A stretch of 64,000 bases of DNA from UBA6926 sp045562535 (GTDB lineage: Bacteria; Chloroflexota; Dehalococcoidia; UBA6926): positions 124,001 to 188,000 of the forward strand of contig JBJKVP010000003.1 of assembly GCA_045562535.1 (NCBI GenBank), written 5' to 3'. The notes under the pieces were generated by a model. The model saw only the letters and a program-made list of their open reading frames with translations, was not told the origin of the DNA and searched no databases. Below, piece by piece: positions 26,221-34,950 of the stretch. The position numbers and the translations under genes are program-made. Each line of letters opens with the position of its first letter. The stretch's first letter is position 1.

Positions 26221-27516
26221 TTGATTGTACTATCCCCCATAATCTACTCAATTGGATTAACTTTTATAGTTATATTTATATTAATTTTATCTTTAGCAGA
26301 AACTGCTTTTTCAATTGTTAAAGGGGATAACCTCGAGCGGCTTGTCCAAAATAGATCTGCGGGAGCAAGGCGACTCGAATCACTTCAAGAAAAAAACGTG
26401 TCGGTTATGGTAACTATACTAATGGTGCGAACCGCACTGATAGTGCCATTTATAATAATGAGTATCGGTTTCGGCCAGGTTTTAATTGAAGGGCCATGGA
26501 CAGATATCATAGCAGCAAGTATAGGTCTAGTAGTAATAATAATTACTCAAACTTTAGGACAATTATGGGCAAATAATAACCCCGAAACCCTTGCTTTGAA
26601 ATTAACCCCTAGTGTTTTATTACTCACTAAAACGGTCTCTCCTTTGGTTAAACTTATGACATCGGTAGTAATACCTCCCATCATAAAATTATTGGGTAAA
26701 AAACCTGAAACAAATGGAAATGGAAATGATAACTCTAGTGGCGACGGTTTAGATACCCTACTTATCGACGGCGATTCTTCAAGAACATCCGAAGATAACA
26801 AACTTGGACGCCAAATAATGAGAGGTGCCTTAAGGCTTGAATCAATGTCAGTTAAGGAAATAATGATTCCGCGCCCAGATATAATAAGCATTGCAACTGA
26901 TAAAACTGTTAGAGAGGGCATAGATGTAGTCTTGCAAGAAGGCTATAGCCGCATCCCTTTATATCATGAAACTATAGACAATATAAGAGGCGTGGTATAC
27001 GCCAAGGATTTGCTTGCCGTATCTCAAAAAGAGCCTTCTGCAAATTTAGCCAGCGTGGCACGTTCAGCTTTACTTATCCCTGAAACAAAAAAATTAGGTT
27101 CGCTCCTGCGTGAATTTCAAGAAAAAAGAATACAAATAGCTTTAGTCATTGATGAATATGGAAGTTTGTCTGGGTTAGTCACTAACGAGGACCTTTTAGA
27201 AGAAATCGTAGGAGATATAGAAGATGAGTTTACTGTAGCAGAACCCATCATTGAACAGATTAATGAAGACACGGCAATAATAGACGCACGAGCACCACTA
27301 CAGTATGTGAATGATTTATTCAAACTGGATCTAGAAGCGGAAGGTTCTGCCACATTAGGTGGGTTAATTTATGATAGATTAGGTAGAATGCCTCACCCAG
27401 GAGATATTGTAGAAGACGCTCAAGTACGAATACGTGTCCTAACGACCTCGGGACGTCGAATAAGGCGGGTACGAGTGAATCGACTAGATATTGAGGCAAA
27501 CGGAACAGAACAATAA
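26221..27516 (+). CDS. CNNM/CorC-HlyC family membrane protein with CBS domains
   Basis: A 431-residue protein with three or four N-terminal membrane segments (SIGLTFIVIFILILSLAETAFS starts the DUF21/CNNM domain). A linker of about 60 polar residues follows, then paired CBS domains (IMIPRPDIISIATD, GYSRIPLYHETIDNIRGVVYAKDL) and a CorC_HlyC domain at the C-terminus. Known members move or sense Mg2+ or Co2+, while the name haemolysin C is historical. The start is TTG at 26221; an ATG four bases before is out of frame and stops at once. A long leader suggests ion-responsive control, which is inference. Confidence 0.9.
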   Translation: MIVLSPIIYSIGLTFIVIFILILSLAETAFSIVKGDNLERLVQNRSAGARRLESLQEKNVSVMVTILMVRTALIVPFIIMSIGFGQVLIEGPWTDIIAASIGLVVIIITQTLGQLWANNNPETLALKLTPSVLLLTKTVSPLVKLMTSVVIPPIIKLLGKKPETNGNGNDNSSGDGLDTLLIDGDSSRTSEDNKLGRQIMRGALRLESMSVKEIMIPRPDIISIATDKTVREGIDVVLQEGYSRIPLYHETIDNIRGVVYAKDLLAVSQKEPSANLASVARSALLIPETKKLGSLLREFQEKRIQIALVIDEYGSLSGLVTNEDLLEEIVGDIEDEFTVAEPIIEQINEDTAIIDARAPLQYVNDLFKLDLEAEGSATLGGLIYDRLGRMPHPGDIVEDAQVRIRVLTTSGRRIRRVRVNRLDIEANGTEQ

Positions 27517-27530
27517 AACTAGATACCTAA

Positions 27531-27779
27531 CATGTCTATTACCCAAAAGGCAGAGGCATACCAGCTAGATTAAAATACAAAGTTCGCTTACGACACAATA
27601 ATACATGCCAAATTTGCGGGAAAAGAAGAGGGGAAGAATACCCTGATTTAGTAACTGAAGTGGATCACATAACCCCATGGAGTAAATTGAAGGTAAAAGA
27701 ACATAAGCTGGAAAATTTACAAGTGTTGTGTTGGGATTGTAATAGAGGTAAATCGAATAACCGGGATGTAAATCGTTAG
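27531..27779 (+). pseudogene. HNH endonuclease domain without a start codon
   Basis: One frame is open from 27531 to a TAG at 27777-27779 and encodes about 82 residues of a clear HNH domain: TCQICGKRRG (first zinc CxxC), EVDHITPWSKL (catalytic His region), KLENLQVLCWDCNRGKSN (Asn and second CxxC). It is preceded by an in-frame TAA at 27528, and no ATG, GTG or TTG occurs before the domain core. The only nearby ATG (27532) is in another frame and stops quickly. It is either a decayed remnant of a longer HNH protein or a gene with an ATA/ATT start. Confidence 0.6.
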
Positions 27780-27807
27780 TCCTAGCTCTTCTGGAGATTT
27801 GGGAACA

Positions 27808-28173
27808 TTAACTTAGAACCCATGCGAGAACAATCAGTACAAAAATCCCACCTCCGATCATCCAGTATGCAGGTGCACGGTTCTCCCCCACTGTGTTCGG
27901 TGGTGGTTCTTTCAATAAATCATCTCTAGGTGCTGCCCAAACTCTTTCAGTAGCTAGGACTGAGTGTCCTTTTTTGGCTGCTGCTTTTCCTTCTGGTGAT
28001 GCTGCATAGGCTGCTACTTCTGCTGCTTTTCTTGCTGCTTTTTTTCCTGCTTCTTTGGATCCATAGATATAAAGAGCGATGGCGAAAAGAATTGCTATAA
28101 TACCTCCGACACCTCCCAGAAGAGGTAATGCCGGAATACTGAGTAGGCCTATTACGACTGCTAAAATCCGCAT
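27808..28173 (-). CDS. Hypothetical two-segment membrane protein
   Basis: A 121-residue protein with a hydrophobic N-terminal region (LAVVIGLLSIPALPLLGGVGGIIAILFAIALYIYG). A lysine/alanine-rich helical middle (EAGKKAARKAAEVAAYAA), a polar linker with PPPNTVGENRAP, and a C-terminal membrane helix (YWMIGGGIFVLIVLAWVLS) follow. I do not recognise a family. The start at 28173 gives a sensible topology. The gene stands alone between the HNH remnant and the terminator of the collagen-like gene. Confidence 0.6.
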   Translation of the reverse strand: MRILAVVIGLLSIPALPLLGGVGGIIAILFAIALYIYGSKEAGKKAARKAAEVAAYAASPEGKAAAKKGHSVLATERVWAAPRDDLLKEPPPNTVGENRAPAYWMIGGGIFVLIVLAWVLS

Positions 28174-28319
28174 AGTTTATCTTCCTCAGTTATATAGATA
28201 TCGCATACGGCAATATTATCATAGGGTTCATTTTGAGGGGTAAATGGTGAGACTTAGCTCTCCACAACAGCTCTATTGACCGTTTAGGCTTCTAAAAACT
28301 ATAAAAGAGAAAGTAAAAT

Positions 28320-28349
28320 AAAAGAACCCCCCCAAAAGGGGGTTCTTTT
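28320..28349 (-). terminator. Rho-independent terminator after the collagen-like lipoprotein gene
   Basis: AAAAGAACCCCC pairs with GGGGGTTCTTTT around a short loop, with T-rich sequence on both sides, so it can act in either direction. On the minus strand it lies 27 bases after the stop of the 28376-28951 gene and ends in TTCTTTTATTTT. It also insulates the downstream minus-strand gene at 28173. Confidence 0.85.
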
Positions 28350-28375
28350 ATTTTAGTTCCCTTAGATTATCTAAT

Positions 28376-28951
28376 CTATTCCCCGGTAATAGGATCAGGT
28401 AGAAGAGTAGCCTTCACATGTAAAGCTGTTGTAGCAGACGCTCCATCGCGATCGCTTGTTGCTTTAAGTGTATATACTCCAACACCAAGTCCAGATGGAA
28501 TTGCTGGGCTACCAGCAGAGCCTAGAGTTTCCTCTACCGCTCCTGATCCATTGGTCTTAGCACTACCAACCGTGTGATCACCGCCAGGGCCATCAGCTTC
28601 AACTATCGTCACTGTGATCGTATCTTTACGGGCAAATCCCGATAAAGTTACTTTCAACGTTTCTTGACCAGCAACATTCCTAACTGTTGATACAGCTATT
28701 GAAGCAAACCTAGCAGCGCTGCCATCAGCACCTTTTCTACCGTCTGCTCCGTCTGATCCGTCCGCGCCTGCTGGGCCTGCTGGTCCCGCTGGACCTGCTG
28801 CGCCTGCTGCGCCTGCCGGACCCGCTGCACCTGCTGCACCCGCTGCACCTGCTGAACCTGCTTCACCAGCAGGGCCTGCACAAGCAGCGACCAACAACAT
28901 CCCAATTAAAGATAGTATAACTAGGGGGTAAATCGCTTTCCCTTTGAACAC
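28376..28951 (-). CDS. Collagen-like repeat lipoprotein
   Basis: A 191-residue predicted lipoprotein. The start is placed at GTG 28949-28951 because GGAGG sits seven bases upstream and a normal signal (FKGKAIYPLVILSLIGMLLV) with lipobox VAAC (C24) then follows directly; upstream ATG starts would add a non-signal-like extension. After the Cys come 18 uninterrupted Gly-X-Y triplets (about residues 26-79, rich in GPA and GAA, ending GAD/GSD/GRK), a collagen-like triple-helix stalk. The last 110 residues look like a beta-sandwich (TLKVTLSGFARKDTITVTI). Probably a trimeric cell-surface stalk protein; the ligand is unknown. Confidence 0.82.
   Translation of the reverse strand: MFKGKAIYPLVILSLIGMLLVAACAGPAGEAGSAGAAGAAGAAGPAGAAGAAGPAGPAGPAGADGSDGADGRKGADGSAARFASIAVSTVRNVAGQETLKVTLSGFARKDTITVTIVEADGPGGDHTVGSAKTNGSGAVEETLGSAGSPAIPSGLGVGVYTLKATSDRDGASATTALHVKATLLPDPITGE
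28780..28870 (-). repeat. Degenerate nine-base repeats encoding Gly-X-Y triplets
   Basis: The stretch is a run of near-identical GGXCCXGCX-type units (variants of cctgctggg, cctgctgcg, cccgctgga on the plus strand). They code for GPA and GAA triplets of the collagen-like lipoprotein. Such units can change number by slippage or recombination, so repeat count may vary between strains. Confidence 0.7.
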
Positions 28952-29070
28952 GTTGGCTCCTCCTTCTAGGAGATTTATAAACGGATATCTATATCCGATA
29001 AACCACATACTGTGGTCCAATACGGTCATGATAGGCATTCTATGTTAGGTGTGTCAAGTAATTTTACATA

Positions 29071-29116
29071 GGAAATCTTTTAAATGTCTTTTAAATGTTA
29101 GGAAATCTTTTAAATG
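29071..29116. repeat. Short direct repeat upstream of the tRNA-Ser pair
   Basis: GGAAATCTTTTAAATG occurs at 29071-29086 and again at 29101-29116, a 30-base period, with a further partial copy (TCTTTTAAATG) between them at about 29087-29097. It lies between the collagen-like gene and the tRNA-Ser pair, and its role is not evident. Confidence 0.6.
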
Positions 29117-29185
29117 CATTGAATGTTAATCAAATGGCACCAACCACTGCTATAATGACAATCCGAGATGCTAGCGTCTTTTTTT

Positions 29186-29274
29186 GGAGAGGTGGCCGAG
29201 CGGTTTAAGGCGTCGCTCTCGAAAAGCGGAGTCTTCTTATTAGGGGACCGTGGGTTCGAATCCCACCCTCTCCG
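29186..29274 (+). tRNA. tRNA-Ser(CGA)
   Basis: A class II tRNA of 89 bases. Acceptor GGAGAGG pairs with CCTCTCC at 29267-29273. The anticodon loop CTCGAAA gives anticodon CGA (reads UCG), a long variable arm is present, and the T loop is GGTTCGAATCC-like. It is one base from the next tRNA, so both come from one precursor. No CCA is encoded directly after the discriminator G. Confidence 0.95.
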
Positions 29275-29275
29275 C

Positions 29276-29364
29276 GGAGAGATGCTGGAGTGGCTGAACA
29301 GGCACGCCTGGAAAGCGTGTAGGGTCTGCAAGGGCTCTCGCGGGTTCGAATCCCGCTCTCTCCG
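29276..29364 (+). tRNA. tRNA-Ser(GGA)
   Basis: A class II tRNA. Acceptor GGAGAGA pairs with TCTCTCC at 29357-29363, the anticodon loop CTGGAAA gives anticodon GGA (reads UCC and UCU), and a long variable arm lies in GTAGGGTCTGCAAGGGCTC. A CCA is encoded at 29365-29367, unlike the upstream tRNA-Ser(CGA). The two genes are separated by a single base. Confidence 0.95.
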
Positions 29365-29396
29365 CCAGACTAGCAAATATTATAAGGAATAAGTTT

Positions 29397-30545
29397 ATGG
29401 ATATGCTAATCGCTAGTTTTATTACCATCGGTCTATTTTGTTTAATAGTGTTTTTGGGGATTTGGAACTCTAAACTAAAAAAAGATCGTAGAAAAGAATA
29501 CCAGGAAATAACAGAGTCCGTTATTAAAGAGCAGTTGGGGAACGCTTTCCCAGAAGCTGTTAACAAATCTTCCGATTACTTGATCAAGTTAAACCAACAA
29601 CACATGGAGTCTTTAACAAAAGATTTTGAACAGAAAAGAAACCATATAGAAAAAAGCATGGACAGAGTTTTCGGAAGTATTCAAAATTTGACAACTTCGA
29701 CAGGGGAATTAGGAAGTAAAATCACTACTGAAATCAAAAACGTAGGTGAACAGGCAAATGAATTAAGAAACACAACGGAGCACCTTAATAATTTACTAGA
29801 CAATAACCCTAAAAGAGGCCAATGGGGAGAGAGAGTTACCGAGGATATCCTAAGATCGTTGGGTTTCGTCGAAGGTATAGGATACGAAAAGCAACAAAGT
29901 TACCAAGGACAAGATGGAGGGACAAGACCGGACTATGAATTCCCATTACCCGGGGGTCTTAAAGTCTATATGGATGTAAAATTTCCATTCACAGCTTACG
30001 AAGAATATTTTAATGAAGAATCAAAATCCAAAAAAGAAGAACATAGGAAACGTTTCCTACAAGATGTTGAAAGAAAAATAAAAACATTACCAAAATACAT
30101 TAATATCGCCCAGGGGACAGTTGACTATGTTTTCATGTTCATACCAAACGAGGCGGTAATGTCTTTCCTATATGAAAGCGACCAAAATTTATTTGAAAGA
30201 GCGTTGCAGCAACGAGTCCTGCTGTTATCACCTATTACTCTCTACTCTGCATTAGCAACTATAAGGCATATTCTAGATACAATAAAAATAAAACAGTCTG
30301 CCAATGAAATTACGGAACTCATGAGTGTTTTTGATGCAGAGTGGGGAAAATTTAAATCTCAATACGACAGACTCGGAAAGCAGATCCAAACGCTACAAAA
30401 TACATACTCAGATGATTTATCGAGACGGGTTAGAATGTTAGAAAAACCTTTAGATAAAATAAACGAGCTAAAATCAGAGATCTATCTATCCCGACCTGAA
30501 AATATAGTTGAAGATAGCTTAACAAGTCAGAAAGATGAAGACTAA
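29397..30545 (+). CDS. rmuC: DNA recombination protein RmuC
   Basis: A 382-residue RmuC-family protein, thought to limit recombination at inverted repeats. An N-terminal membrane helix (LIASFITIGLFCLIVFLGIW) is followed by a long coiled coil (about residues 30-135). The nuclease-like domain has GQWGERVTEDILRSLGF, then RPDYEFPLPGGLKVYMDVKFP and VFMFIPNEAVMSFL. A second coiled coil closes the protein. The ATG at 29397 follows AAGGAATAAG. The gene starts a long run of plus-strand DNA-processing genes. Confidence 0.92.
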   Translation: MDMLIASFITIGLFCLIVFLGIWNSKLKKDRRKEYQEITESVIKEQLGNAFPEAVNKSSDYLIKLNQQHMESLTKDFEQKRNHIEKSMDRVFGSIQNLTTSTGELGSKITTEIKNVGEQANELRNTTEHLNNLLDNNPKRGQWGERVTEDILRSLGFVEGIGYEKQQSYQGQDGGTRPDYEFPLPGGLKVYMDVKFPFTAYEEYFNEESKSKKEEHRKRFLQDVERKIKTLPKYINIAQGTVDYVFMFIPNEAVMSFLYESDQNLFERALQQRVLLLSPITLYSALATIRHILDTIKIKQSANEITELMSVFDAEWGKFKSQYDRLGKQIQTLQNTYSDDLSRRVRMLEKPLDKINELKSEIYLSRPENIVEDSLTSQKDED

Positions 30546-30627
30546 TTTAATGTATCTAGGCCAGAACGCCAGCGTAGTCAAATACCGCTATTAATAAAAT
30601 TATACTAAGGTAAATAAGAGAGGGAGA

Positions 30628-31506
30628 ATGGAAAAAGACTTGGAGTTTTGGCTGGCTTTCCATAATATACCGGGTTTCAAATCAAACCATTTCAATTTGA
30701 TTAAATCAAAGTTCGATAGTATAGAAAAAGCCTGGAAAGCGCCTAGAGATACACTCTTTACAGTTGGGATGCCAAAATCAGTTGTCAACCATATTGTCTC
30801 TAAAAGATCCCATCAGGATCCCTTAGAACAACTCGAAAAACTTAGTAGGTATGGTATAGAAGCTATGACTTCAGATAATCTTTTTTTCCAAACCAACGTT
30901 CAAAGACTTTTACCAATATCTCCCATTATTTATTACAAAGGGAACATTGCTTTATTAGAGAGTAAAACCATTTCCTTAATCGGTGGTCTTGAAACCACAG
31001 ATTATTCTCGAGAGGTAGCTCGAAACATTATCAAGGACCTAGTTGCATCTGGCTACGCCTTCGTAGGCGGGCTTGCTAAAGGCATGGATGCCTTATGCCA
31101 CAGTACAATGCTTCTACATAAAGGTAAAACCATAGGAGTACTCTCATCAGGAATCGACATCATATCTCCCTCCCAAAATTTAGATTTATCTAGAGAGATA
31201 ACGAACTCAGGTCTATTAATTAGCAATCAGCCCATAGGAACCAGACCCTTAAAACAATCCTACCTCTCAAGCGAACAACTAGTTACTGAAATAAGTGCTG
31301 CGTCAATATTTATAGAAGGTAAGGAAGATGGAACTGAATTATCGATAATATTAAACGCTCTTAAACAGAAAAAGCCGGTGTTCGCGATTCCAGGCAATAT
31401 ATTCTCTGACACCAGTAGAGGGCCAAATTTATTGATAACTCAAGGGAGTGTTCAACCAATAGTCCACTTTGGTGAAGTCATAGATTATCTTGAAAAAATT
31501 CAATGA
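30628..31506 (+). CDS. dprA: DNA-processing protein DprA with relaxed signature motifs
   Basis: A 292-residue DprA/Smf protein, which loads RecA on incoming single-stranded DNA during transformation. The Rossmann-like core is recognisable (PIIYYKGNIALLESKTISLIGG, AFVGGLAKGMDALCH, GKTIGVLSSGIDIISP, PVFAIPGNIFSDTSRGPNLLI). The usual nucleotide-binding GSR is GGL here and the SGxArGID block is GGLAKGMD, so the ligand site is altered. There is no DML1-like winged-helix C-terminus, making it shorter than many homologues. The ATG follows GAGAGGGAGA. It is 121 bases upstream of topA's promoter region, a common dprA-topA-xerC order. Confidence 0.88.
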   Translation: MEKDLEFWLAFHNIPGFKSNHFNLIKSKFDSIEKAWKAPRDTLFTVGMPKSVVNHIVSKRSHQDPLEQLEKLSRYGIEAMTSDNLFFQTNVQRLLPISPIIYYKGNIALLESKTISLIGGLETTDYSREVARNIIKDLVASGYAFVGGLAKGMDALCHSTMLLHKGKTIGVLSSGIDIISPSQNLDLSREITNSGLLISNQPIGTRPLKQSYLSSEQLVTEISAASIFIEGKEDGTELSIILNALKQKKPVFAIPGNIFSDTSRGPNLLITQGSVQPIVHFGEVIDYLEKIQ

Positions 31507-31597
31507 GTGCACATACAATAACTGAAAAATACAGTCCTCGTTATATCTGGTGGTATACAATTTAACAATATGTAATACGTTAAATTATCGATACATG

Positions 31598-31626
31598 TTG
31601 ACGAATCCACAAAACAAATATTAAAT
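31598..31626 (+). promoter_or_regulatory. Sigma70-type promoter for topA
   Basis: TTGACG at 31598-31603 and TTAAAT at 31621-31626 are 17 bases apart in the 150-base gap between dprA and topA. The start codon at 31657 would be about 25 bases from the transcript start, with GAAGGAGAA as ribosome site. Confidence 0.5.
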
Positions 31627-31656
31627 AACTATGCTTGATGAAGGAGAAACCTACGG

Positions 31657-33855
31657 ATGCCAACTAAAACAAAACCGAAAGCAAAAAAATCTGGTAAAGC
31701 TTCTAAGAATGCTAATAAAAGCAAACTTGTGATCGTAGAATCACCAGCAAAAGCCAGAACCCTTTCAGGGATACTAGGGCCAGAGTATTCTGTTATCGCT
31801 TCTATGGGTCATGTAAGAGATCTACCCAGCGGAAAACTGGGGATTGATATAGAAAACGATTTCGAGCCTCAGTACAGAATCCCGCGTGGTAAAAGCACCA
31901 TAATTAAAGAGGTTAAAGCCGCTATAAAAAATGCTACCAATGTTTACCTTGCAACAGATCCAGACCGAGAAGGTGAAGCAATCTCCTGGCACTTAATGGA
32001 AGCTGCTTCAATCGATCCAGATATTGTTGAGAGAGTAGTTTTCCACGAAATAACAAATTCAGCAATACTAGAAGCTTTCAAAGAACCTAGAAAAATTGAT
32101 TGGAATTTAGTAGAAGCACAGCAAGCAAGACGAGTTCTTGACCGGTTAGTTGGTTACACGTTAAGCCCAGTTCTCTGGAAGAAAGTTAGAAGAGGTCTAT
32201 CTGCCGGAAGGGTTCAATCCGCTGCTTTACGCCTAGTAGTCGACCGCCAACAAGAAATAGATGCTTTCAACCCACGAGAATACTGGTCGATTGAAATCAC
32301 ACTTAATACAAATAATGAAAAAGATAACCATTTTATCGCAAAGCTCCATAGAGTAGTGGGCGAAAGAAAAAATATTGAAATCAATAGCGATAATGAAGCA
32401 CAATCTATAGCAAAGATTCTACGGACTTCAGAGTATGAAGTTGATTCGATAAATACTAGACCTACAACAAGACGACCATCCCCTGCCTTCATTACATCAA
32501 CTTTGCAACAAGAAGCCTTTAGAAAATTAAGATTCACAGCTCGAAGAACGATGTCAGTTGCACAGCAATTATACGAGGGTATTAACCTAGATTCTGAAGG
32601 TTCTTCAGGATTAATTACATATATGAGAACTGATTCAATTAATATGTCCTCATATGCGATTGAGCAGGCCAGAGACGTCATCAAAGAAAAATATGGAAGC
32701 GACCATATTCCAGAGAAACCAAAGTTCTATAAAACGAAGGTAAAAGGAGCGCAAGAAGCCCATGAGGCCATCAGACCAACCTCGTTTTCTCGATTACCAG
32801 AATCTGTAAAGGACAACCTGACCAGCGACCAGTATCGACTATACGATCTCATATGGAAAAGAGCAGTTGCATCTCAAATGTCTGATGCAAAATTTCAGCA
32901 AACGTCTGTAGATATCCATACAAAAAATAGTGCATCCGACGTTCAATATCTACTTCGGACAAGTGGGTCGATCATGACATTTGATGGCTTTCTCAAAATT
33001 TACACGGAAGGCAAAGATGAGCCAAGTAATGATTCTGATGACGGTCGAATTATTCCAAAATTATCTGAAGGTCAAGTGCTGAATGCTTCCGATATTGCTC
33101 CAAATCAACATTTCACTCAACCTCCCCCTAGATACACTGAAGCCTCCCTTGTAAAAGCTTTAGAAGAAAAAGGGATTGGGCGGCCAAGTACTTATGCGAC
33201 CATAATGGGAACTATTCAAGACAGAGGTTACGTCGATAAAGAAAACAATTCTTTCAAAGCTTTGCGATTGGGAGTGGCAGTCTCAGATCTTCTTAAACAA
33301 TTCTTCCCAGAGATCGTCGACTTGGATTTCACGTCTGAAATGGAAAACAAATTGGACGACATAGCTAATGGAGAACTAGAAAGAACTCCAGTGATAAAAA
33401 CTTTCTACAATCCATTCAATTTTCAAATTGAGTCTGCAAAAGAAAATATGCCTAGAGTAACCGACATCGACGAACCTTCGAACGAAATTTGCCCCCTCTG
33501 TGAGAGTAAAATGGTTATAAAAAGAGGAAGATTTGGTCCATTTTTGTCATGCTCAACTTTCCCAGAATGTAAAGGTACGAAAAAGATTGAATCGAAAACC
33601 GGTGTAGATTGTCCTAAGTGCGGCAGCGAACTATTAGAACGAAAATCTAACAAAACAAAAAGGACCTTTTACGGATGCTCAAGCTTCCCAAAATGTGATT
33701 TCCTTGTAAATCAGAAACCCATAATTGAAAAATGCCCAGAGTGTCAGGGTTTGTTAGTTGCAGCAAGAAAAGATGAAGCAAAATGTGTTGATAAGGAATG
33801 TGGATGGAATGGATCCACAGACGAACTAACCAGCCCAGTATCAGAAAAAGTGTAA
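31657..33855 (+). CDS. topA: DNA topoisomerase I
   Basis: Type IA topoisomerase relaxing negative supercoils, 732 residues. A lysine-rich start (about 22 residues) precedes the Toprim domain, whose catalytic Glu is in KLVIVESPAKARTL; its acidic metal site is DPDREGEAISWHL. The active-site Tyr is in GLITYMRTDSINMS (about residue 322). The C-terminus has three zinc-finger-type modules, CPLCESKM, CPKCGSEL and CPECQGLL, the last lacking tight spacing. It is followed by a tyrosine recombinase gene, the frequent topA-xerC pairing. Confidence 0.97.
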   Translation: MPTKTKPKAKKSGKASKNANKSKLVIVESPAKARTLSGILGPEYSVIASMGHVRDLPSGKLGIDIENDFEPQYRIPRGKSTIIKEVKAAIKNATNVYLATDPDREGEAISWHLMEAASIDPDIVERVVFHEITNSAILEAFKEPRKIDWNLVEAQQARRVLDRLVGYTLSPVLWKKVRRGLSAGRVQSAALRLVVDRQQEIDAFNPREYWSIEITLNTNNEKDNHFIAKLHRVVGERKNIEINSDNEAQSIAKILRTSEYEVDSINTRPTTRRPSPAFITSTLQQEAFRKLRFTARRTMSVAQQLYEGINLDSEGSSGLITYMRTDSINMSSYAIEQARDVIKEKYGSDHIPEKPKFYKTKVKGAQEAHEAIRPTSFSRLPESVKDNLTSDQYRLYDLIWKRAVASQMSDAKFQQTSVDIHTKNSASDVQYLLRTSGSIMTFDGFLKIYTEGKDEPSNDSDDGRIIPKLSEGQVLNASDIAPNQHFTQPPPRYTEASLVKALEEKGIGRPSTYATIMGTIQDRGYVDKENNSFKALRLGVAVSDLLKQFFPEIVDLDFTSEMENKLDDIANGELERTPVIKTFYNPFNFQIESAKENMPRVTDIDEPSNEICPLCESKMVIKRGRFGPFLSCSTFPECKGTKKIESKTGVDCPKCGSELLERKSNKTKRTFYGCSSFPKCDFLVNQKPIIEKCPECQGLLVAARKDEAKCVDKECGWNGSTDELTSPVSEKV

Positions 33856-33910
33856 CCCATTATCTGATAACTACTCTAAGTCCCAAAGATAATATCGTTA
33901 GGAATGCTAG

Positions 33911-34891
33911 GTGTCTAAATCTCAAATTCATACAAGTTTAGATGAACCCAAGGCGATAATTGGAATATATGAATTATACCTAAAAAATGAACGTCAACTT
34001 TCACAGTACACAATACGTAATTACACAGAGGATATGGTAGCCTTCTTAAAATTCGCCTCAGAAATTGGCTGCCATAATTTATATGATATCGATCGGCCCC
34101 ATATCGAAAAATTTATTTTCGAATTAAATAATTCAGGAACTGCAAAATCCTCAATTGCTCGAAAACTTTCTGCAATACGTAATTTCTGGAATTTTTTAGC
34201 AGAAAAAAAGATTGTAAACAATAGAGAAATGCCTACCAGAATACCCTCTCCGAAAAAAGGGCGTACCCTCCCTAGATTTCTCACACAAAGAGAAATCGAA
34301 TTTCTAATTGAAGGCCCAGCAAAAGAATACGAGTCTCTAAATGCTAACAATACAATCGGTCACACAATTAAAAAGTCTCGTTTGCATAGAGACACAGCGA
34401 TCCTTGAAATTTGTTACGGAGCAGGATTAAGAGTTTCAGAACTAGCCCAACTTGATCTAGAAAATATAAACTTACAGAGAAGTATTGTTAGAGTTATAGG
34501 AAAAGGTGGCAAAGAGAGAGAATCTTTTTTTGGTGAAGCCTGTAAAACTGCCCTCACTACCTACATCGATTTATCGAGACAGTTCTTAATAAAAAATCAA
34601 ATGGAAACCGCGCTTTTTGTTAATAATAGAGGTACCAGATTATCTGTTCGCGGGTTTGAACTTGTAGTAAAAAAATGGGCTTCTTTAGCGGGTATAGAAG
34701 GTAAAATTCATCCTCACACCTTAAGGCATTCTTTTGCTACACATTTACTGGATGGAGGGGCAGATCTTCGCACTGTTCAAGAACTCCTAGGGCATTCATC
34801 GGTAGAGACAACAGAAATATATACCCATGTAACTCAGTCACAAATAGCCACGGTTTATGCGAGATCACACCCTAGGATGAATCGAGAATGA
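33911..34891 (+). CDS. xerC: Tyrosine recombinase of the XerC/XerD type
   Basis: A 326-residue site-specific recombinase for chromosome-dimer resolution. The N-terminal SAM-like domain (YELYLKNERQLSQYTIRNYTED) binds the core site. The catalytic domain shows Arg in CYGAGLRVSELAQLD, Lys in VIGKGGKERE, His/Arg in HPHTLRHSFATHLLDGG, and the nucleophilic Tyr in TTEIYTHVTQSQ. All catalytic residues are present. The start is GTG; an ATG a few bases upstream is out of frame. About 25 residues longer than E. coli XerC because of the segment after residue 135. Position after topA supports XerC rather than a phage integrase. Confidence 0.9.
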   Translation: MSKSQIHTSLDEPKAIIGIYELYLKNERQLSQYTIRNYTEDMVAFLKFASEIGCHNLYDIDRPHIEKFIFELNNSGTAKSSIARKLSAIRNFWNFLAEKKIVNNREMPTRIPSPKKGRTLPRFLTQREIEFLIEGPAKEYESLNANNTIGHTIKKSRLHRDTAILEICYGAGLRVSELAQLDLENINLQRSIVRVIGKGGKERESFFGEACKTALTTYIDLSRQFLIKNQMETALFVNNRGTRLSVRGFELVVKKWASLAGIEGKIHPHTLRHSFATHLLDGGADLRTVQELLGHSSVETTEIYTHVTQSQIATVYARSHPRMNRE

Positions 34892-34950
34892 TATGGGTAT
34901 ACAAAAATATGTGATCTAGATGCTAGAATGTCTTAAACATAGTATTAGGA

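Noticed and set aside
29110..29566. Apparent minus-strand reading frames of 88 and 108 residues across the tRNA-Ser genes, and a plus-strand frame 29168-29392
   Set aside because: They are translations of the tRNA genes themselves; the RERDSNPREP-like words are the usual artefact from tRNA sequence.
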